A DNA stretch of 11,246 nucleotides, taken from positions 1 through 11,246 of the forward strand of contig CALLAG010000174.1 of the NCBI GenBank assembly GCA_938002705.1. Reading direction: 5' to 3'. Below the pieces are notes generated by a model, which did not search any database, was not told the DNA's origin, and saw nothing but the letters and a program-made list of their open reading frames with translations. Origin of the DNA: an uncultured Saprospiraceae bacterium. GTDB taxonomy: Bacteria; Bacteroidota; Bacteroidia; Chitinophagales; Saprospiraceae. The position numbers and the translations under genes are program-made. Of this stretch, positions 1 through 7,172 are shown piece by piece (the stretch's first letter is position 1; each line of letters starts with the position of its first letter).

Positions 1-1592
1 TTAGCCAGCATCAATCTCCTATAGATACGGATGCATTATGGCAAGGTATAAATGTCAAGAAAGGGCAAGAAATAGAAGCTATCGTCAAAGACAAATTAGC
101 TCATCATGAGTCTGCTATCGACAGTCAGGCGGTATGGAATAGCATCGCTACTAAGGTTACTGGTAAGCCTTCTGGAGGGTGGTTAGCCAAGAGCGCAGGA
201 CTATTACTATTCAGTATATTATTTTCATATAGCATCTACTACTTTACTTACAACAATGAGACTCTTGTCACTGAAGACTCCAGCTCAGTAAGTAACAAAG
301 TGGACAATGGAATCATAAAAGATAACTCTCTTAATAATAGAACTGTTAGTAGCACTTTACCCAATTCTCAAGCATCAGATATATCAAGTGCACAGAGCAA
401 ATCCACTAATAATAATACTTCCCAATCAAAAAATAGTGAATCAGAAATTAATGCTAGTGAAAACGATAATAGTCAATCCTACAACACTAACAAGTCAAGC
501 ACTAATAACTCTATCAATAGAAATAGAGCCAATGGTAGCAACACTAATAGTACTCACTACGATAGACCACTGAGCAATACATTGATATCAAATGCAAGCA
601 ATAAAAACAACAGTAAGATTAATACGACAGGATTAGATAATACTATAAGTAAATCATTAAACAGAACAACTTATAGCAGCCCAACATCTTCTGCCACTAC
701 TAACAGTGATAACAAATCAAGTAATGCTATACTTACGCAAGCATATACACTAAATACTATAGAAAATTCTTATCTAAAGAAAAAAACATCGACGGCTACA
801 GATTTCTTAGGCGATCTGCCAAGCAGAGATGAATGCTTCGCTTGGAACAAATCCATAGAATGCTATGATTACAGTCCTAAGAAATTTCACTTCTCGATAT
901 TAGCTTATACGAGTGCTGATTATTATCGCAAGTCTATGTCAGCAGAATCTGGCTTAGCTCAGAATTACCTTAGCAACCGTAAGGAAACCCAAAAAGCACA
1001 AATAAGTAATCGATCAGGACTACTTATCAAGTTAAGACATCGCAAAGGTCTCTATGTGAAATTTGGCGCTGAAGCTGGTTTTCTGAGAGAAAGATTTTCG
1101 CATCAGACAAGAGACACTATTACAGAGATTGTACCTAATCAGTTGATCAATGTAGATATCGATATTAATGGAGATACAACCCTCACTTATGGCAATGCAC
1201 CTGTAACAACTATCAGCAGTAAAAACTGGAGAGTAAATAACTTACACCGTACTATAGGCATACCTATCCTCATAGGATACGAAAAAAAGTTATCTAAATT
1301 CAATATAGGTATGGAGCTAGGCGTGTTATATAATATCCATAGAAGTTTTGAAGGCTGGCTTCTTGGACCACCTGATGCCCCATCCGATGCTAAGGACTAT
1401 TTTACATCAAGTAATGATCTTAATCTAACTGGAGGATTTAATATTACTTACGAGCTTAATAAGAGATACAGCCTCGTTGGCTTAGCCACCTTCAGACAGA
1501 ACATGAATAGAATAAATAATGAATCTATAAATGGGATAACTCAGAAAAATACAACCTTCGGATTAGGTGTAGGATTAGAAATTAAAATTTAG
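1..1592 (+). CDS. Anti-sigma-like N-terminus, one TM helix, Asn/Ser-rich linker and outer-membrane beta-barrel (5' partial)
   Basis: The reading frame is open from the left edge (first full codon at 3) to the TAG at 1590-1592, so the true start is outside the window. A GTG at 300 is an unlikely start because coding continues upstream through a clear membrane helix (about 192-251). The cytoplasmic part carries two copies of an I-D-x-x-A-[LV]-W-x-x-I motif (21-50 and 117-146); the second follows K-L-A-H-H-E-S. Such His-Glu/Trp-Ile segments occur before the TM helix in Bacteroidota anti-sigma-like and barrel proteins. After the helix comes a linker of roughly 170 residues; the 150 codons from 300 to 749 contain 32 Asn and 34 Ser. 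Two Cys (in DECFAW and IECYDY) lie just before a C-terminal domain of alternating aromatic strands ending GLGVGLEIKI, typical of outer-membrane barrels of the PorT/OMP_b-brl type. Function is unknown; envelope sensing or IM-OM bridging is inference. Confidence 0.75.
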   Translation, partial: SQHQSPIDTDALWQGINVKKGQEIEAIVKDKLAHHESAIDSQAVWNSIATKVTGKPSGGWLAKSAGLLLFSILFSYSIYYFTYNNETLVTEDSSSVSNKVDNGIIKDNSLNNRTVSSTLPNSQASDISSAQSKSTNNNTSQSKNSESEINASENDNSQSYNTNKSSTNNSINRNRANGSNTNSTHYDRPLSNTLISNASNKNNSKINTTGLDNTISKSLNRTTYSSPTSSATTNSDNKSSNAILTQAYTLNTIENSYLKKKTSTATDFLGDLPSRDECFAWNKSIECYDYSPKKFHFSILAYTSADYYRKSMSAESGLAQNYLSNRKETQKAQISNRSGLLIKLRHRKGLYVKFGAEAGFLRERFSHQTRDTITEIVPNQLINVDIDINGDTTLTYGNAPVTTISSKNWRVNNLHRTIGIPILIGYEKKLSKFNIGMELGVLYNIHRSFEGWLLGPPDAPSDAKDYFTSSNDLNLTGGFNITYELNKRYSLVGLATFRQNMNRINNESINGITQKNTTFGLGVGLEIKI

Positions 1593-1622
1593 ACTTTCTT
1601 ACAAACCTGAATAAATAAAAAA

Positions 1623-1754
1623 GTGACTACCAATTTTTTTTGAGTTTATACAAGTTTTAGATTTCTGAAATTATAAAAATCACTCTATGGAAGTTGTTCT
1701 AAAATGATTCAACATTCAAAACTAAAACTCAACATATAAAAAACTGATAGTCAC
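1623..1754. repeat. Imperfect 132-bp inverted repeat (foldback; possible MITE-like remnant or 3'UTR hairpin)
   Basis: The left end GTGACTACCA (1623-1632) is the reverse complement of TGATAGTCAC (1745-1754) with one mismatch. Inner blocks also pair: GAGTTT (1642-1647) with AAACTC (1725-1730), and AGTTTT (1653-1658) with AAAACT (1718-1723). The 8-mer AATAAAAA occurs one base outside each end (1614-1621 and 1756-1763), which could be a target duplication but is low-complexity. There is no ORF inside. It sits between the stop of the barrel gene and its terminator. Confidence 0.5.
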
Positions 1755-1761
1755 GAATAAA

Positions 1762-1803
1762 AAGCAGCGTCTCCAACCCAAAGGTGACGCTGCTTCCTTT
1801 TTT
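1762..1803. terminator. Bidirectional rho-independent terminator
   Basis: A perfect 10-bp stem, AAGCAGCGTC (1762-1771) with GACGCTGCTT (1786-1795), encloses a 14-nt loop in which CC and GG can extend the pairing after one mismatch. On the + strand it is followed by CC and six T (1798-1803). On the - strand the stem is followed directly by TTTTTATT. It lies between convergent genes, about 170 nt after the + strand stop and about 240 nt beyond the - strand stop, so it can serve both. Confidence 0.85.
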
Positions 1804-2046
1804 AAAACCCTAATTGTTTAATACTACTCGGTACATAAAGCACCCTTAAACATTCTGTTGCAAACGTACACATATATAATTATGCCATATGAAAATCAAG
1901 CCTAAGCCAACACCCTACTACTCCTCTACAGAAGCCCTACAGTATTAGCTAATGCTTACATATCGTTATATAAACACAGTTTTAGTGAGTATTAAAAGAG
2001 TCAAATACAGAGGTATATAATGTATTAAACCCTATAATTTAGATTT
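1804..2046. other. Gene-free AT-rich spacer
   Basis: Between the terminator and the stop codon of the - strand lipoprotein gene I see no reading frame of useful length, no tRNA-like structure and no clear promoter. It contains short palindromes only (for example around 1941-1956), without a loop that would make a stable hairpin. Confidence 0.5.
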
Positions 2047-3150
2047 CTAAAAATAGTATCGCTCTATATCATTAAATGCTTCTTCGATTAGATCTTCGAT
2101 CAGACGTCTCTCATCACTATTAGAAAAAGATTCGTTACTGGTATTTCTAAATGCACTAGGTATGGCTCTACTATCGCCTCTTGTATCATAATTAGTAATT
2201 ATGACCTGACTCGATATACGGAATTGATTATCTCTAAAGTTACAATACCCCACCCCGTTATCTGTTCGTACTCTTATATCCCAGTTATAGGTTCTTGTCT
2301 CCTCTATTATAGTTACCTCTGCGGTTACGTCTTTGTAGATAGGAGTTCTTGTCGTATTACCAGAAGTATCTACCTCAGTCCTGTATCCGTCCTCTATCTG
2401 CTCAGTGTAAGTTTCTGTTCTGGACTGATCACGTACATCGACATCTAATCTCGCAAAATCTATCTCAAGCCTACAATCTGTATCCTGAGCCCAGTTATCA
2501 AATGTAACTTCATAGAATAACTTATCGTTATCCTCTAAGTCATCGAATTTTCTATTTATTTCCCAATCATACTTTACATCCCAAGAATCTACTGTCACAT
2601 CCACCAGTACAGTACCATAAGTGAGGGCTTGATCTAATCTATTACGGATATCATTCATACCCATGGTCTGATCATACTTAAGCGCTTCATAATACATGTA
2701 GTACGCTTCTTGAGCAGCCCGCTTATCTCCTCTCTCACTATATCTCTCCATATTCATATCACCCATCTCTACGTAACTGCTGATGATATCATCTCTCAAG
2801 ATATTATTATTCTCTCGCATGGATAAGATGACAGATTCATATTTAGAGTCTATGTATCTTCTACCATCATCATACAGTTCTATAAGGTCGTCAGTCATAC
2901 TATAAGCCTCTTCCCAATCTTCGATAAGGTCAGACCGAAGTAGAGATTGTGTCTCATAATTATTATCCTCTATCAACTGACTGAGTGAGTTATTAAGAAT
3001 AGACTTAAGTGAGCGATCTTTTTTTCCTGACTTGAGATCCTTTAGTGCTGTCGAATAGGCTTTAGCATAATTACCGTCTGAATAATGTTTCTTAGCGCTT
3101 GCACATCCTATCAATAATAGGCAGATAGAGAGATAGGTAATTTGTTTCAT
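2047..3150 (-). CDS. Uncharacterised lipoprotein, helical N-terminal half and beta-rich C-terminal half
   Basis: The 367-residue product starts with a lipoprotein signal peptide; LLIGC puts the lipidated Cys at residue 16, followed by Ala-Ser. No acidic Bacteroidota surface-export signal follows it, so a periplasm-facing lipoprotein is the simpler guess. Residues about 20-180 are predicted helical, with a TPR-like look (SDGNYAKAYSTALKDL, then AAQEAYYMYYEALKYD). Residues about 180-320 alternate charged and aromatic residues as in beta strands, with two Cys (226 and 303) that could form a disulfide. The tail is acidic and helical (ERRLIEDLIEEAFNDIERYYF-type). The ATG overlaps the murI stop by four bases (ATGA), so the two are probably co-transcribed and translationally coupled. 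I do not recognise the family, and the link to murI does not by itself indicate a cell-wall role. Confidence 0.8.
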   Translation of the reverse strand: MKQITYLSICLLLIGCASAKKHYSDGNYAKAYSTALKDLKSGKKDRSLKSILNNSLSQLIEDNNYETQSLLRSDLIEDWEEAYSMTDDLIELYDDGRRYIDSKYESVILSMRENNNILRDDIISSYVEMGDMNMERYSERGDKRAAQEAYYMYYEALKYDQTMGMNDIRNRLDQALTYGTVLVDVTVDSWDVKYDWEINRKFDDLEDNDKLFYEVTFDNWAQDTDCRLEIDFARLDVDVRDQSRTETYTEQIEDGYRTEVDTSGNTTRTPIYKDVTAEVTIIEETRTYNWDIRVRTDNGVGYCNFRDNQFRISSQVIITNYDTRGDSRAIPSAFRNTSNESFSNSDERRLIEDLIEEAFNDIERYYF

Positions 3151-3920
3151 TGTGGAATATTTAACTCAGTTAGGAATCGCATATAATGATCAAAATAAAT
3201 AGAACTCACTTCTCTACCAGAAATATAGTAATCACATAAAGCTGAAGCCTTAGCACTATGTGAGTCGCTACTACCCAGCAAAGATATGAGTCTATTAATG
3301 GTCCCCGTATTACCATCAATAATCTTGATATTATGAGGTATCATATCTCGGATGATATTTTCAAAAAAAATAAAATGCGTACATCCCAATACTATAGAAT
3401 GATAAGTAGACCAATCTATCGTCCCCAGCTTATCATTAAGATAAGCCATTAACATGGATGAATTAAAATCAAAATTCTCACCATAGTCTACAAGTTCTTG
3501 TAATGACAACAAAGACACCTTGTCATCAGCATCAAGATCCTTAATTAGGTGCTTCAGCTTATCCTCACTTAGAGTTCTATCAGTGGCACAGACAAGAATT
3601 TTTCTACCAGATGACAACTCTACTGCTGGCTTAACAGCAGGCTCCATACCTATGATCGGAAGTGAGTATTTCTCCCGCAGATCTTTGACTACTACACTTG
3701 TGGCTGTATTACAGGCTATGACTAAAGCTTTGATCTCTTTAGACATCAGAAATTCTACTGCGCCTAACACATGCTTCCTGATCTCGGCATGGGTCTTAGT
3801 CCCATAGGGCACATTATCAGTATCAGCATAGTATATGAACTGCTCGCCAGGTAGTCTCTGCATAGCAGCATGCAATACTGAAAGCCCTCCTACCCCAGAA
3901 TCAAAAAATGCTATAGACAT
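3147..3920 (-). CDS. murI: Glutamate racemase
   Basis: Interconverts L- and D-glutamate in the cytoplasm without a cofactor, supplying D-Glu for the peptidoglycan stem peptide. The 257-residue protein has the usual family length and every hallmark: FFDSGVGGLSV near the N-terminus (Asp7-Ser8), YADTDNVPYG (31-40), the first catalytic Cys70 in IACNTATS, the ATDRTLSEDK segment (112-121), and the second catalytic Cys180 in LGCTHF with His182 beside it. The ATG at 3918-3920 gives the standard start, immediately before the SIAFFDSG strand. Downstream, its TGA overlaps the ATG of a lipoprotein gene. Upstream, 136 bp separate it from the RDD genes on the same strand, so it may have its own promoter or be read from them. 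Assignment is firm; nothing looks truncated. Confidence 0.97.
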   Translation of the reverse strand: MSIAFFDSGVGGLSVLHAAMQRLPGEQFIYYADTDNVPYGTKTHAEIRKHVLGAVEFLMSKEIKALVIACNTATSVVVKDLREKYSLPIIGMEPAVKPAVELSSGRKILVCATDRTLSEDKLKHLIKDLDADDKVSLLSLQELVDYGENFDFNSSMLMAYLNDKLGTIDWSTYHSIVLGCTHFIFFENIIRDMIPHNIKIIDGNTGTINRLISLLGSSDSHSAKASALCDYYISGREVSSIYFDHYMRFLTELNIPQ

Positions 3921-4056
3921 AAAAACGTGATAGTAATATGAAAAATATAGTATCTGATAAAGATGGAAAATTAATTAATTAGAATGGCAAAATCTAATAG
4001 TGGATAGATAGGACATTAACAACAACAGAGTATCAGCCATAATTAAACCATCCGTA
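3921..4056 (-). promoter_or_regulatory. Upstream region of murI, likely promoter-bearing
   Basis: This 136-bp AT-rich gap separates the murI start from the preceding gene on the same strand, unlike the tight packing elsewhere. On the - strand, TATATTTT (complement of 3942-3949) loosely resembles the Bacteroidota -7 element TAnnTTTG and lies about 20 nt before the start codon. No convincing -33 element (TTG) is seen at the right distance. The promoter is therefore inferred mostly from position. Confidence 0.25.
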
Positions 4057-4488
4057 TTACAACGAACTCAGCTTCTCATCTATGACAAAAGTCTTGCTAA
4101 AGATATCGTAATAAGTCCGCTTCTTAGCAGAAAATAAACTTATAGCACTTATCGGAACCATACGAGCTATCGCTCTGATCAGATATACAGATATCTCTGG
4201 CTTATACCCATGTTCTGTGACAACTCTCGTATGTGTAAAGTGCTTACCGATTGATTTCCCATTCATAATAACTTCTATGATTACAAAGTATAATGGTAAG
4301 GCAATAAGAAAATACCACCAAAAATTAAGTACAATAATGAGTACGGGAAAATCAATCAAGTGCAGTGCTATTAATATCGCAATAAAGAAAATAATATCAT
4401 ATAACCAATTAATCATTCTCTTGATAGGAGACGCTAATACCAGATCGGTATTCTCTGTAAGTCTATAGTCCAATAAATGCTCATCCAT
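4057..4488 (-). CDS. Short RDD-family membrane protein
   Basis: This 143-residue membrane protein fits the RDD family. The first helix region is SPIKRMINWLYDIIFF with the family Arg (24) and Asp (31). A second hydrophobic stretch covers about 48-73. The conserved NGKSIGKHFTHTRVV segment (76-90) follows, then an Arg-rich amphipathic helix (LIRAIARMVP) and a final YDIFSKTFVI block holding the last family Asp. It lacks the cytoplasmic C-terminal tail of its neighbour. It starts 9 nt after the stop of the larger RDD gene, so the two probably form one transcript. ATG at 4486-4488 is used; a second ATG lies close downstream but out of frame. RDD proteins are poorly characterised, and transport roles proposed for some cannot be transferred here. 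Confidence 0.85.
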   Translation of the reverse strand: MDEHLLDYRLTENTDLVLASPIKRMINWLYDIIFFIAILIALHLIDFPVLIIVLNFWWYFLIALPLYFVIIEVIMNGKSIGKHFTHTRVVTEHGYKPEISVYLIRAIARMVPISAISLFSAKKRTYYDIFSKTFVIDEKLSSL

Positions 4489-4497
4489 ACACTTAAC

Positions 4498-5217
4498 TTA
4501 TCTTGTTATGAGTATATATTCATATAGCACGCGATCCAGAAATTTCAATTTAGGTTGATCCTTTAGATTGATACGTAATTGACTTGCTATGCTATCTGCG
4601 AGTGTGAGTAGCACTTTCTTATTGCTATCATTAGGGAGCTGTCTATATCTGATTATGGATTGCTTCAGTAATAACATATCATCATCTGTGTAAGCGGCTA
4701 TATCTGGATATAAAATCTCCTCATTTTCTAACCTCTTTTCCTTATCTAATTCTGTGATACTCGATAAGGTAATACTGTTCTCATTCCTTTTTTTGACGAC
4801 AGCAGTCTGTGCCATAAGGTCTCCTACTCTCTGACTACGACCTGATGATGAGATGAAGACAATGGCTAATGTACCAAATGTCAAGACCACATCTATAAAT
4901 CTAAAAATCCATCTCGTAAAATAATCTAAAACCAATGGCGTACGCCCTGTAAGTGTCACTACTCTAATCCTAAGCAACATCTTACCAGGACTCTGACCTT
5001 TATTAAATACCTCCCAGAAAAAACTATAGAATGACACAATAGGGAATAGTATTATCCAATATAACACCTCACTGTCTCTGGCAACGAATGCAAATAATAT
5101 TGTGAAAGATATAAGAATGAAAATATCTACCAGAGAGGCAATAATACGCTGTAGTACAGACGCTAACTCGAACCTGACGACAATGTTATGAGATGTTGTG
5201 ACTTCTATCAGAGACAT
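4498..5217 (-). CDS. RDD-family membrane protein with cytoplasmic C-terminal tail
   Basis: The 239-residue protein has three hydrophobic helices (about 25-46, 52-70 and 103-123) carrying RDD hallmarks: Arg24 and Asp31 in LQRIIASLVDIF, KGQSPGKMLLRIRVV (73-87), then RWIFRFIDV and SQRVGDLMAQTAVV (128-141). After the last helix comes a charged soluble tail of about 95 residues (DDDMLLLKQSIIRYRQL, then KFLDRVLYEYI). Similar tails are seen in the RDD proteins that neighbour SpoIIM/DUF4129/MoxR genes in Bacteroidota. The gene is divergent from that operon across 125 bp, whereas in many relatives it is next to it, so a shared role at the inner membrane is likely but inferred. The start ATG gives MSLIEV, a plausible short soluble lead before helix 1. 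Confidence 0.9.
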   Translation of the reverse strand: MSLIEVTTSHNIVVRFELASVLQRIIASLVDIFILISFTILFAFVARDSEVLYWIILFPIVSFYSFFWEVFNKGQSPGKMLLRIRVVTLTGRTPLVLDYFTRWIFRFIDVVLTFGTLAIVFISSSGRSQRVGDLMAQTAVVKKRNENSITLSSITELDKEKRLENEEILYPDIAAYTDDDMLLLKQSIIRYRQLPNDSNKKVLLTLADSIASQLRINLKDQPKLKFLDRVLYEYILITR

Positions 5218-5254
5218 ATGATAATAAACATGTATGACGTTAAAGTTAATACAT

Positions 5255-5267
5255 AATCACTGTGATT
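5255..5267. promoter_or_regulatory. 13-bp palindrome in divergent intergenic region (candidate operator)
   Basis: AATCAC-T-GTGATT is a perfect inverted repeat with 6-bp arms around one base. It is placed in the 125-bp region between the divergent RDD and SpoIIM-family genes, where a dimeric regulator could control both. The half-sites are oriented opposite to those of a CRP site. I see no convincing -33/-7 promoter pair on either strand, so the regulatory reading rests on symmetry and location only. Confidence 0.3.
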
Positions 5268-5328
5268 TTATAAAAATTAATAAGATAGCAATAGAAGACT
5301 TAATGATTTGTTATTTTCGGAGATAATA

Positions 5329-5346
5329 ATGATTATAGTGCATTGA
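5329..5346 (+). other. Possible five-codon leader ORF overlapping a TTG start
   Basis: ATG at 5329 opens a frame encoding MIIVH and ends at TGA 5344-5346, overlapping the TTG start (5343-5345) of the next gene as TTGA. A GGAG (5319-5322) stands 6 nt before this ATG but 20 nt before the TTG. This arrangement could deliver ribosomes to the weak start by reinitiation. It may equally be chance. Confidence 0.25.
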
Positions 5347-7172
5347 CAGAATCACAATTTATAAATAACAACAAACTGGACTGGAAGGAGCTCGAAGCGC
5401 TACTGACTAAAAGCAATCCTGACCCTGACAAGCTCAATAGGCTTTTCGTCAAAGTATCGAGTGATCTATCATATGCACGGACTTTCTTTCCTAACAGATC
5501 TGTAAGACTCTATCTCAATAATCTCACGCAGAGTGTATTCGACACCATGCGTGTCAAAGAAGATAAGTTTTCTTACAAGCAGATCGTCAATTTCTTCACA
5601 GATATATTACCGCAAGAGATATACAATTCCCGTAAGGCTCTTATTGTGTCGCTTCTTGTATTCGTAGTAGCGGTATGTATAGGCGTGATCTCATCTGTCA
5701 ATGATGAAGACTTTCCGGCTTTGATCTTAGGTGATAGTTATATCTCTATGACTGAGGCCAATATCGAGAAAGGCGACCCTATGGCCGTATATAAAGATGA
5801 AAGAAAACTGGGTATGTTCTTTGGGATTACGACTAACAACATAAGGGTCTCATTTCTTGCATTTGTCCTGGGGTTCTTTGGCTCTGTAGGGACGATCATT
5901 GTTCTTCTGCATAACGGTATTATGTTAGGTTCTTTTCAATATTTCTTCTACAGCAAAGGGCTATTCTGGACCTCCTTCTCTACTATATGGATACATGGTA
6001 CTATAGAGATATCAGCCATCATCATAGCTGGTGGTGCAGGTATTCTTGTTGGTAATGGATTATTGTTTCCTAAGACCTACTCTCGTATCAGCTCTATACA
6101 GATTAACTCTCTCAGGGCACTCCGTCTTATATTAGGAGCGGTACCATTATTTATCATGGCAGGTATGTTAGAATCATATGTCACACGACATACCGGATTA
6201 CCTGATATTGTCAAGGGTGGTATTATTGCCTTATCATTCCTTTTCGTGCTATTAATGTGGGTGATATACCCACTCTACTACCATTACAAGAAGAGGTTAA
6301 CAGGTCTTGACTATACGATAGAACCAAGAATCAACGAAGAACGTACAATCGATAAATTAAGCTACAGAACACTATCACAAGTTATAGGTGATGGCTTCTT
6401 AGAGTTTAGAACTTATATGGGTTCTAACTTAAGCCAAGCGACATTGCCTACACTCCTTATCTTAATACCCCTACTATGGTTCTTTCTCAAGTATATATTT
6501 GATTACAATGGGTCATCTTTCCATAGCTCACTATTCTCTTATAGCTCAGGAGGTGCCATTATGACGATAAGCTATGGCATAATACTATCATACGCTATGG
6601 CTATGATTATCATGTCAGACCAAAACCTAAAAATGAATTGGTCTGAGAAATCTGCTTTTCTGAAGCAACACTTTCCGAAGATTGCAGCGACGACAATGAT
6701 CTATTACATCCCAATGGCATTCATTGATTCCGGATGGGTATTATTACTCTATCTCCTACTATCGCCACAATTGTATGTGATATTGATAGATAATTTTATA
6801 TCCTCTACTGATAATAAACCTCGACTGAGTTTAGGACAATGTATAAAATATGCTTTCAAGTCATGGATTAATTATGCTGTTCTATATTGCATACTTTTTC
6901 TATTTATCTGGGTCGCTATCATACTTGTCAATTCTCCCGTAATGAGTCTGATGACGGATTTTCTTGAGTGGCATCACCTATTCGATAAGCGAAGTATCAA
7001 CAATACATTCATTAGAAACATTATGAACTGGATATTAATCACGATGCTACTGCCTATCATATACTATATGATGCGTAATGCTTATCTCGCCATAAGGACC
7101 AAAGAAGAATCTATAGATCTCAATATGAAGCTCAAGACCTTTGGACGAAATAAGACCATGATTGAAGTATGA
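5343..7172 (+). CDS. Double-length SpoIIM-family membrane protein (SpoIIM-like domain fused to second polytopic module)
   Basis: Residues 1-330 match the SpoIIM-like (stage II sporulation protein M) family: a soluble helical lead (FINNNKLDWKELEALL), TM helix about 98-118, the NNIRVSFLAFVLGFFG helix (165-180), the hallmark WIHGTIEISAIIIAGGAG (216-233), and two more helices to about 313. Relatives are usually about 320 residues long. Here the frame continues to residue 609 with a second module: a SYRTLSQVIGDGFLEFRTYM lead (about 340-359) and about five further helices. This resembles a separate polytopic protein, so a fusion is inferred. TTG at 5343 is chosen because MTESQFI..NKLDW fits the family N-terminus and no in-frame ATG lies between the upstream stop (5304) and residue 69. 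The stop overlaps the next ATG (ATGA). Despite the name, it does not imply sporulation in this phylum. Confidence 0.85.
   Translation: MTESQFINNNKLDWKELEALLTKSNPDPDKLNRLFVKVSSDLSYARTFFPNRSVRLYLNNLTQSVFDTMRVKEDKFSYKQIVNFFTDILPQEIYNSRKALIVSLLVFVVAVCIGVISSVNDEDFPALILGDSYISMTEANIEKGDPMAVYKDERKLGMFFGITTNNIRVSFLAFVLGFFGSVGTIIVLLHNGIMLGSFQYFFYSKGLFWTSFSTIWIHGTIEISAIIIAGGAGILVGNGLLFPKTYSRISSIQINSLRALRLILGAVPLFIMAGMLESYVTRHTGLPDIVKGGIIALSFLFVLLMWVIYPLYYHYKKRLTGLDYTIEPRINEERTIDKLSYRTLSQVIGDGFLEFRTYMGSNLSQATLPTLLILIPLLWFFLKYIFDYNGSSFHSSLFSYSSGGAIMTISYGIILSYAMAMIIMSDQNLKMNWSEKSAFLKQHFPKIAATTMIYYIPMAFIDSGWVLLLYLLLSPQLYVILIDNFISSTDNKPRLSLGQCIKYAFKSWINYAVLYCILFLFIWVAIILVNSPVMSLMTDFLEWHHLFDKRSINNTFIRNIMNWILITMLLPIIYYMMRNAYLAIRTKEESIDLNMKLKTFGRNKTMIEV

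Noticed and set aside
300..302. GTG as the start of the beta-barrel gene
   Set aside because: The same frame is open to the left edge and encodes a clear membrane helix and a repeated motif, so the gene begins earlier.
388..573. 61-codon + strand frame inside the Asn/Ser-rich linker
   Set aside because: It is an out-of-frame shadow of the linker coding sequence, with no domain or ribosome site.
1941..1956. Near-palindrome around ATTAGCTAAT in the spacer
   Set aside because: There is no loop, so it cannot form a hairpin, and in AT-rich DNA a short dyad without a nearby promoter is not meaningful.
2038..2051. TTTAGA-TT-TCTAAA at the lipoprotein stop as a - strand terminator
   Set aside because: Weak A/T stem with a 2-nt loop and no U-tract; the strong hairpin at 1762-1803 is a better terminator.
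2224..2448. 74-codon + strand frame opposite the lipoprotein gene
   Set aside because: Antisense shadow; the - strand frame has a signal peptide and a continuous 367-residue product.
3520..3807. 95-codon + strand frame opposite murI
   Set aside because: Antisense to a certain glutamate racemase gene; no recognisable features.
4217..4468. 83-codon + strand frame opposite the short RDD gene
   Set aside because: Antisense shadow; the - strand product carries RDD motifs.
5255..5267. CRP/FNR-type binding site reading of the palindrome
   Set aside because: The half-sites point the wrong way (TCAC-N-GTGA, not TGTGA-N6-TCACA), so only a generic operator is proposed.
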